From Niastella sp. (GTDB lineage Bacteria > Bacteroidota > Bacteroidia > Chitinophagales > Chitinophagaceae), in NCBI GenBank assembly GCA_017744515.1, contig JAGIBF010000039.1:1-64000 (forward strand): a DNA stretch of 64,000 bases, written 5' to 3'. The notes beneath the pieces are model-generated. The model made no database searches. It worked only from the letters and a program-made list of their open reading frames with translations, and had not been told where the DNA came from. This document shows, in pieces, positions 58,507-64,000 of this stretch (positions are counted from its first letter, which is position 1; every line of letters starts with the position of its first letter). A program made the translations under genes and the position numbers.

Positions 58507-60302
58507 TCTGCCTGAAAGCGCGCCGCAATACCCGAAGCCCTTTCCACTACCCGGTTAGCCGCAGCCAGGATGGTCTCCGGTGAGCCTTGTATGTATGCCT
58601 TTTTCCTGGCCCGCGTTACAGCAGTATACAACAGCTCGCTGGTCAATAACGGAGCATCAGCATGAGGAGGTAACACCACCAGCACCTCATCAAACTCAGA
58701 CCCCTGACTTTTATGAATAGTCATGGCAAAAGCAGTTTCCGCCTCACTCAGGTAGCCGGGCATGATGGACCTCAGTGTGCCGCTGCTATCTTCAAACCAG
58801 GCCATCAGCGTACCATCTTCATCAGGGCGTATAATGCCGGTATCGCCATTGAAAAGCCCATGCTCATAATAGTTCCGTGTAAGGATGATGGGCCGGTTGG
58901 CATAAAAAGGAGCACTGAGTTGAATTAACTTTTTACTGTCAAGGTATTTTTCAATCCTCGTATTCAACACATGCAGCCCCTGATCACCATCCCTTACTGC
59001 ACACAATACCCGCAAAGCATTCATCTTCTTTAAGGCAGCAGGTATTTCCTTTTCACCAATAAAAGAGGAATAGCCGGCAATGAATTGTTCAAACAGTGCA
59101 TTGGAATAAACGGGATCGATGATCACCTGTTCATCTGTAGCGGGCGGCAAAAATTGATGCAGGGCCTTCACATTATTCTGGATGACAGCCTTGCTGAAAG
59201 AACCTATACCGGTATGACCGGTGAAACGATGACTGCGCCGTAACTCAACAAGGTGCTCGAACAGAGGATGATGCTGGTCATCACTGATATGGCTGTCTGA
59301 TATATGCGCCTTCGGATCATTGATAAAAGAATTGATCAGCGCTACCCGCGCTGCTGAAAACACATTGAGCCTTTCCTGCGCCAGGCATAAGTCGCCAAAC
59401 AAACTACCGGCCTCTACCGATGCCAGTTGGTCCTTATCACCCAGCATGATCAGGCGGGTGCCGGATGCAATGGCATCCAATAATTTGGCAAACAAAGCCA
59501 CGTCGATCATGGAACATTCATCCACGATCACCACATCGTAACCCAATGGCTGCTGCCGGTTGTGGCGGAAGGCAGGTGAGCCGGCAATGGGTTTCAGCAA
59601 ACGATGTATGGTAGAAGGATGCAGCGCCTGGAATTGCTCCAGAATAGCAGGCGCCAGCGGGATCTTTGTTTGACGAAGGCTTTCCGCCATGCGGGCAGCC
59701 GCCTTGCCGGTGGGCGCTGCCAGCGCAACCTTTAGCTCCGGGTTGGTAGTATACAAGATCGCAAGGATTTTGGCAACCGTGGTAGTCTTGCCCGTTCCCG
59801 GACCGCCGGTAATGATAGTAAAGTTTTGCAGGATACCCGTAATAGCAGCCGCCAGCGGCCAGTCGGCCTGCTCGTCCTGAGTAGGAGCACTACTATTAGT
59901 ATTGGCAAACAATTGACTAATAAAATCACGATGTTCTTGCAACAATGCCAGCCGTTGCGGCAGATGCTCCTTTTCTTCAGCAAGAAACTGTCTGATGCGG
60001 TTGAGAAAGCCCGTTTCGTACCGGAAATACCGCTGCAGGTAGAGCCTGTTTTGATACAGCACAAAGGGGTGCTTATCATCACCATTTTTGCCTACAAGAG
60101 CAATGGAAGCAAGCGGCTGACTGCCGGCAGGGGGGAGGGCATAAAAGGCCGGTAGCTCTTCTGTGCCGGCAGGTGGTTTCTCCAGGTCGAGGCAAATATG
60201 CCCTTCACTCAGTTTCCTCGATAAGAGATAAGCGTATGGTTTCAATGCCGGTATCCCAAAATATTCGGCAAACTGTTGGTGAACGTCATTGAAAGTATGC
60301 AT
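58494..60302 (-). CDS. recD: Exodeoxyribonuclease V subunit RecD
   Basis: A 602-residue superfamily 1 helicase. Walker A is ITGGPGTGKTTTVAKIL near residue 170; motif II is DVVIVDECSMID; further motifs are MLGDKDQLASVEAGSLFGDL, AFAMTIHKSQGSEFDEVLVV and LLYTAVTRARKKAYI. It is the 5'-3' motor of RecBCD. It is the first gene of the run, an order different from E. coli (recC-ptrA-recB-recD). Its last residues and stop are encoded within a dispersed repeat. Confidence 0.95.
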   Translation of the reverse strand: MHTFNDVHQQFAEYFGIPALKPYAYLLSRKLSEGHICLDLEKPPAGTEELPAFYALPPAGSQPLASIALVGKNGDDKHPFVLYQNRLYLQRYFRYETGFLNRIRQFLAEEKEHLPQRLALLQEHRDFISQLFANTNSSAPTQDEQADWPLAAAITGILQNFTIITGGPGTGKTTTVAKILAILYTTNPELKVALAAPTGKAAARMAESLRQTKIPLAPAILEQFQALHPSTIHRLLKPIAGSPAFRHNRQQPLGYDVVIVDECSMIDVALFAKLLDAIASGTRLIMLGDKDQLASVEAGSLFGDLCLAQERLNVFSAARVALINSFINDPKAHISDSHISDDQHHPLFEHLVELRRSHRFTGHTGIGSFSKAVIQNNVKALHQFLPPATDEQVIIDPVYSNALFEQFIAGYSSFIGEKEIPAALKKMNALRVLCAVRDGDQGLHVLNTRIEKYLDSKKLIQLSAPFYANRPIILTRNYYEHGLFNGDTGIIRPDEDGTLMAWFEDSSGTLRSIMPGYLSEAETAFAMTIHKSQGSEFDEVLVVLPPHADAPLLTSELLYTAVTRARKKAYIQGSPETILAAANRVVERASGIAARFQADNTN

Positions 60303-60327
60303 TCACGCAAGTTAACCGAAAATCGAG

Positions 60328-60419
60328 TTGGAGAGTTAACAAGTTGAAAAGTTGATAAGGGAGTCAGTGTCAACGTCTTTCCCTTTAAACTTATTAACTT
60401 GTAAACCTTTCAACTTTAC
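60328..60419. repeat. AACTTGTTAA / AACTTTCAAC inverted repeat
   Basis: GTTAACAAGTTGAAAAGTTG followed by ATAAGGG on one side, and CCCTTTAAACTTATTAACTT followed by GTAAACCTTTCAACTTTAC on the other, form an imperfect inverted pair. It encodes the last ~28 residues of the DHFR-like gene. CAACTT/CAACCTTT units also occur at 33196-33229. Confidence 0.5.
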
Positions 60420-60986
60420 CTTCTCATAATACAGTACCACCACGCCCGAACTAAAAGCCTTCGTTCTCAACAACTTTAATGGATACTTGCCTTGCACATC
60501 TCTGAACAAAGGAATACCACGTCCCAGTACAACAGGGTGCAGCCATACCACATACTCATCCACAAGGTCCAGCTGCATCAACCGCGACACGATACTGCCG
60601 CTGCCGTATACGATCATATCCAGGCCCGGCTGCTCTTTCAGCGAAGCAACCTCCTTGGCAATGTTGTTCTTCACCAACCGGCTGTTTCTCCACTCCACGG
60701 TGCGCAATGTTTTAGAGAACACGACCTTTTCGTAATGATTCATCATGTAGGCGTAGTCCTGCTCCTGACGTCCACAGGTCGTATTGTTGGCTTCATAAGG
60801 CCAGTAGCTGGCCATGGCCTGGTAAGTGACGCGGCCCAGTAAAATACTGTCCATCAAACACAACTGCTCATAAGCAAAATTGGCCATCTCTTCATTCCAG
60901 TGTGGAAAATGCCAATCCAGTTCACCACGGGTGCCAGCCATAAAGCCGTCAAGGGTTACGTTAATAGAAACTATAATTTTTCGCAT
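60336..60986 (-). CDS. Dihydrofolate reductase-like (RibD C-terminal) family protein
   Basis: A 216-residue protein. The N-terminal IIVSINVTLDGFMAGTRGEL followed by DW, the LLGRVTYQAMASYWP segment and the C-terminal IVYGSGSIVSRLMQLDLVDE match the RibD C-terminal/DHFR-like family of NADPH reductases found across Bacteroidota; the substrate is rarely known. The family normally ends at about VVVLYYE. Here some 28 residues (KVKLKGLQVNKFKGKDVDTD and on) follow, encoded by an intergenic repeat. ATG at 60984-60986. It is 33 nt upstream of recD but has its own start. Confidence 0.87.
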   Translation of the reverse strand: MRKIIVSINVTLDGFMAGTRGELDWHFPHWNEEMANFAYEQLCLMDSILLGRVTYQAMASYWPYEANNTTCGRQEQDYAYMMNHYEKVVFSKTLRTVEWRNSRLVKNNIAKEVASLKEQPGLDMIVYGSGSIVSRLMQLDLVDEYVVWLHPVVLGRGIPLFRDVQGKYPLKLLRTKAFSSGVVVLYYEKVKLKGLQVNKFKGKDVDTDSLINFSTC

Positions 60987-61436
60987 TAGGATAGCTTTGC
61001 ATATACAAATTTACGAGGCCCCCTTTGCGATCACGGCGTGTGCTTGCGACTAATAGCAGGTGCTTTGCGACACGGAAAAACAAGTCCGGAGTCAAGAGTT
61101 CAGAGTCGTGAGCCTGCATTCAAATGTTTAAACGTCGAATGTTAGGTTCTATAGGTTGAGCCGAACTCTGAACTCTCGACTCACAACTCTGAACTCCCTC
61201 CGTACAACGAAACCTGTATTCCGTACGGTGATAACCTGTACTTAACTCCTTATAAAACATACTAAAAAAGCGTTTGAAAGAGTAAGCAATTTGTCATAAA
61301 TTTGATTCCTCAGAACAGTCAGATTTACTCCCCTTCGAAATTCATACTGGAAACAAACTACCAATGCCAGCGTATTGGCCAAAACCCATTCGGATATACT
61401 AAACATATCCGGCCAACAAAAAATTAATAAGAACGG
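60987..61436. other. Divergent intergenic region before the DJ-1/AraC gene
   Basis: No gene is seen in these 450 nt. GAGTTCAGAGTCGTGAG (61096-61112) and CTCACAACTCTGAACTC (61180-61196) form a 17-nt inverted repeat with one wobble and a 67-nt spacer. A perfect CGGATAT/ATATCCG inverted repeat stands at 61390-61410. The stretch between is A/T-rich and may hold the promoter. Confidence 0.5.
61390..61410. promoter_or_regulatory. Candidate operator of the DJ-1/AraC regulator
   Basis: CGGATAT and ATATCCG, perfect, 7 nt apart (ACTAAAC), end 26 nt before the ATG at 61437. Position and symmetry suit autoregulation. Confidence 0.5.
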
Positions 61437-62420
61437 ATGAAACACGTATCTATTCTTGTGCCCGAAGAGGCCGTTTTAGCTGCCATCACCGATCCCCGCT
61501 ACATGTTTACAGCGGTAAATGATTTCTTGAAAAAAGCAGGCAAGCCACCCATGTTCAAGGTGGAGCTGGTAGGACTTACCAAAGAAGTATTGTTGAATCA
61601 GGGCAGTTTTTCTGTACATGCAGATGTACTCCTGAAAGACGTTAAAAAAACAGATCTGATCTTTGTTCCTGCTCTCAGCGGCGACCTGCCTGCAGCGTTG
61701 AAAAAAAATGAGGCATTCGTTCCCTGGATCGTAAAACAACATGCGTTGGGCGCAGAAGTGGCCAGCCTGTGCATTGGCGCATTCCTGTTGGCTTCCACGG
61801 GGTTGCTCAACGGTAAGAAATGCTCCACCCATTGGATATATGCCAATGAGTTCAGGGAAATGTTCCCGGAGATCACACTGGTGGATGACAGGATCATCAC
61901 AGAAGAAGATGGGCTCTACTCAAGCGGAGGCGCTACTTCCTATTTCAACCTGCTGGTATACCTGATAGAAAAATATACAGGTAGGGAAATGGCCATCCTG
62001 ATCGCTAAATTCTTCGCCATCGAAATAGACCGCAAGAGCCAATCACCCTTCGTCATGTTCAGCGGACAGAAAAAACATGAAGATGAATCCATCAAACAGG
62101 CACAGGAGTTTATTGAGAAAAACGTGACGGAGCGAATATCGGTAGAAGAACTGGCAGTAAGATTTGCCATTGGTCGTCGTCACTTCGAAAGACGCTTTAA
62201 GAAAGCTACCAACAATACGCCGGTAGAATATATACAAAGAGTAAAAATAGAAGCCGCCAAGAAGTATCTGGAAAACAGCCGCAAGAACGTGAACGAGATC
62301 ATGTACGAAGTAGGCTACTCCGATACCAAAGCATTCCGTACAGTATTCAAAAAGATCACCGGACTGTCACCTATCGACTACAAGAACAAATACAACAAAG
62401 AAGCGGCCGTAATGGTATAA
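61437..62420 (+). CDS. DJ-1/PfpI-domain AraC-type regulator (GlxA-like)
   Basis: A 327-residue regulator. Residues 1-190 are a DJ-1/PfpI glutamine-amidotransferase-like domain with the nucleophile-elbow region ASLCIGAFLLASTGLLNGKK and STHWIYANEFREMFPEITLV. Residues 215-320 are a double AraC HTH: ISVEELAVRFAIGRRHFERR then FKKATNNTPVEYIQRVKIEA, and VNEIMYEVGYSDTKAFRTVF then KKITGLSPIDYKNKY. In GlxA-like regulators the DJ-1 part senses an unknown small molecule. A perfect inverted repeat lies just upstream. Confidence 0.92.
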   Translation: MKHVSILVPEEAVLAAITDPRYMFTAVNDFLKKAGKPPMFKVELVGLTKEVLLNQGSFSVHADVLLKDVKKTDLIFVPALSGDLPAALKKNEAFVPWIVKQHALGAEVASLCIGAFLLASTGLLNGKKCSTHWIYANEFREMFPEITLVDDRIITEEDGLYSSGGATSYFNLLVYLIEKYTGREMAILIAKFFAIEIDRKSQSPFVMFSGQKKHEDESIKQAQEFIEKNVTERISVEELAVRFAIGRRHFERRFKKATNNTPVEYIQRVKIEAAKKYLENSRKNVNEIMYEVGYSDTKAFRTVFKKITGLSPIDYKNKYNKEAAVMV

Positions 62421-62462
62421 GCTTGTCGAAGGGTAGGGGCGTCCCGTACTTTAGTCGGGACG
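62421..62462. repeat. TGTCGAAGG-type remnant with CGTCCCG hairpin
   Basis: GCTTGTCGAAGGGTAGG begins right after the regulator stop codon. CGTCCCG (62440-62446) and CGGGACG (62456-62462) form a 7-bp hairpin. It lies between convergent genes and has no T run. Confidence 0.5.
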
Positions 62463-62499
62463 GCTCACCCTCCGCAAAGGGCTTTAACCCTCGTTGCCT

Positions 62500-63591
62500 T
62501 TAAAGAGCTGGCGTCAAAGCCACCAGCATCACTTCTTTTTCTTTGCCTTTGAGCTTGATAGCCCCCAGCGACCGGGTAATATAATTCCTGACAGAATACA
62601 ATTCCGACAACAGGTCCGATGAAGCAATCACCTCTTCGTTTAGTTCCCCGCATTTATCCAGTATCCTGGAAGTGGTGTTTAGCACGTCTCCTGAATACGT
62701 GATGTCACGTTTGATGATGCCTACCTCACCGGCAATAACCCGTCCACAATGAACCCCTGCCTTGAAAGAAGGCACAAGCCCATAACGCTGCAGGTATTTA
62801 TCCTTCAGCTTTTGAATATGCAGTTTCATATCGAAGAAGCACCGGATGCATTGCATGTTCTCTTTTCCATCCTCGTAGTTCCAGGCAATCACCACCTCAT
62901 CTCCAACGTACTGATAAATATTTCCTTTGTTTTCAAGAATAGGCACCGTAATGTCGGCAAAAAAATCCTTCAGTAAAGCATGATAATGCTCATCCCCCAG
63001 CCGTTCCGCTATAGTAGTAGAAGCATTCAGGTCGAGGAACATAAAGATCCGCTTCTCTTCCTTGGGCGTATTATACCTGCCGCGGATGATATTCCAGAAA
63101 TCACCCTGGCCAAACTTGCTGTTGATTTGCAGGAACAGCTGCGTCACACCCACCACAAAACCCCAGAAGATAGCCGCTTTGATATGAGAACTGTCTTTCA
63201 GGAATTGTTTAAAAGCTGCCCACGACTCGGGATCGGTCAATGCCTTACCTGTTCGTGAAGGGATCAGGATAACACCCATGATCACAGAGATGAGCGCCAC
63301 GATCAGCAACAAAAAGAAACACACGAGGAAAACAGTATAGCCATAAGGCTTATCCTGGTACTTTACGTTGACATAAAATACGAGTAGGCTGCCGCCAAGC
63401 AAAGCGCCCGCAAGCCCGGAGCCTACATTACGGGCAGCTGAAATGAGAAAAGAATAATTGGCCGAAAGCCCCAGCGTATTATCGGTCAGCAACACCAGCA
63501 GATCATAAACAGTCATCAGTAAACCCATGATCATCCAGGCGATGATGATCACCCCAAGCTGTTTGAACTTTAGTTTGGTTCCCCTGTTCAC
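62500..63591 (-). CDS. Membrane-bound class III nucleotidyl cyclase
   Basis: No in-frame ATG precedes the protein; a GTG at 63589-63591 gives 363 residues beginning NRGTKLKFKQ, and a TTG at 63612 is possible. Several transmembrane helices fill residues 10-160. The cyclase domain has FLDLNASTTIAERLG with the metal-binding Asp, YQYVGDEVVIAWN with the second Asp, and LNTTSRILDKC with the Asn and Arg that stabilise the transition state. The usual purine-specifying Lys before the GD motif is Gln here (YQYVGD), so ATP or GTP preference cannot be called. It could make cAMP or another cyclic nucleotide. Confidence 0.85.
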   Translation of the reverse strand: MNRGTKLKFKQLGVIIIAWMIMGLLMTVYDLLVLLTDNTLGLSANYSFLISAARNVGSGLAGALLGGSLLVFYVNVKYQDKPYGYTVFLVCFFLLLIVALISVIMGVILIPSRTGKALTDPESWAAFKQFLKDSSHIKAAIFWGFVVGVTQLFLQINSKFGQGDFWNIIRGRYNTPKEEKRIFMFLDLNASTTIAERLGDEHYHALLKDFFADITVPILENKGNIYQYVGDEVVIAWNYEDGKENMQCIRCFFDMKLHIQKLKDKYLQRYGLVPSFKAGVHCGRVIAGEVGIIKRDITYSGDVLNTTSRILDKCGELNEEVIASSDLLSELYSVRNYITRSLGAIKLKGKEKEVMLVALTPAL

Positions 63592-63680
63592 ACGTAAACA
63601 TTTATGGTACAAAAATACAAGGGGAAAGTACGACTATTACCTATGTAAAAAGGACTATACAAGGGGCGTGTTGCGACTTG

Positions 63681-64000
63681 TTATTCCAGTGCAAACGCCA
63701 CCACATAATCCCCCATCTTCGTAGAAAACTTCCCATGGCCACCGGCAGCGATCACAACATATTGCTTGCCATTCACACTATAAGACATAGGCGTAGCCTG
63801 ACCACCGGCAGGCAAAAGATACTTCCACAATTCAGCACCGGTGCGGCTGTTGAAAGCACGCAAATGACCATCGCGTGTAGCAGCAACAAAGATCAGATTA
63901 CCGGCAGTAACAATGGCGCCGCCAAGGTTCAGGGATCCCCACTTTTCTGCACCGGGATACTGTTGCGGATCAAGCTGATAACCCAAAGGCACTTCCCATT
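63681..64000 (-). CDS. C-terminal end of a PQQ-dependent dehydrogenase (cut by the right edge)
   Basis: The last 105 residues of a protein whose start lies beyond the window. WEVPLGYQLDPQQ, LNLGGAIVTAGNLIFVAATR, DGHLRAFNSRTGAELWKYLL and GKQYVVIAAGGHGK match the end of the membrane-type quinoprotein (glucose) dehydrogenase beta-propeller, with repeats of the AxDxxTGxxxW kind (AFNSRTGAELW). The enzyme oxidises an alcohol or sugar with PQQ in the periplasm. Substrate cannot be told from this fragment. Confidence 0.85.
   Translation of the reverse strand, partial: WEVPLGYQLDPQQYPGAEKWGSLNLGGAIVTAGNLIFVAATRDGHLRAFNSRTGAELWKYLLPAGGQATPMSYSVNGKQYVVIAAGGHGKFSTKMGDYVVAFALE

Noticed and set aside
51732..60302. 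Phage or defence-island reading of the recD-recC-recB block
   Set aside because: All three are full-length, intact exodeoxyribonuclease V subunits with normal motifs; no phage or defence genes lie beside them.

Overview
The window looks like a chromosomal segment of a Bacteroidota bacterium, most likely a member of the Chitinophagaceae (inference from gene content; no 16S is present). Pointers are giant PKD-repeat proteins with a gliding-motility/type IX secretion C-terminal domain, a TonB-plug protein without a barrel, Bacteroidota-type housekeeping proteins (FabI, LptG, ATP-type PEPCK, a eukaryote-like citrate synthase), the TPR/LuxR and LytTR regulator styles of this phylum, and -7 promoter boxes of the TAnnTTTG type. 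No tRNA, rRNA, CRISPR array, phage or insertion sequence was seen.

Layout. 1-7567: two consecutive minus-strand genes for very large PKD-repeat surface proteins; the first is cut by the left edge. 7860-13116: a lipoprotein, an M32 carboxypeptidase, a secreted MG2/TonB-plug protein and a small anchored protein. 13281-18042: the most distinctive block. Two small double-glycine leader peptides, each with its own terminator, lie opposite an operon for an HlyD adaptor, a C39 peptidase ABC exporter and an XRE regulator. 18587-25099: Nif3-like protein, zinc-ribbon coiled coil, TPR protein, RecN, two tiny membrane proteins and FabI. 25215-36311: DUF2795, LolD, corrinoid adenosyltransferase, a MacB-like ATPase, GatC, TrpS, a deoxynucleoside kinase, a DUF922 protease-like protein, PckA, then a pepP-pssA-purS-rsmI run. 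36429-49012: PepSY-like protein, M1 peptidase, AraC regulator, VOC and DUF1801 proteins, a NarL-type response regulator with a possible small RNA, RsmG, a glycosyltransferase, Tgt, an esterase, LptG and citrate synthase. 49177-51624: LytTR and TPR-LuxR regulators. 51732-60302: recD-recC-recB. 60336-64000: a DHFR-like protein, a DJ-1/AraC regulator, a membrane nucleotidyl cyclase and the C-terminal end of a PQQ dehydrogenase.

The candidate undescribed system is the peptide export locus. Both peptides share a leader of the form QFSx[M/L][T/S]ExE...NGGG. Their mature parts both begin with LDG at the second residue and end in INLP[V/I], but one core is short (34 residues) and the other is a long Gly/Thr/Leu-rich version (73). 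Each core has one charged residue and no cysteine. Both genes carry the same element, GGTTAGGTTA, 64-65 nt before the start codon. The C39 exporter has its catalytic residues intact.

Two further themes. A perfect-palindrome motif (TACCAC-TTT-GTGGTA) stands before the NarL-type regulator, and a near copy stands before a promoter-terminator pair that encloses about 138 nt without an ATG, which suggests a regulated small RNA. The intergenic regions also draw on a small set of dispersed repeat families; several copies lie exactly at, or immediately after, stop codons (recB, recD, gatC, the PepSY-like gene).
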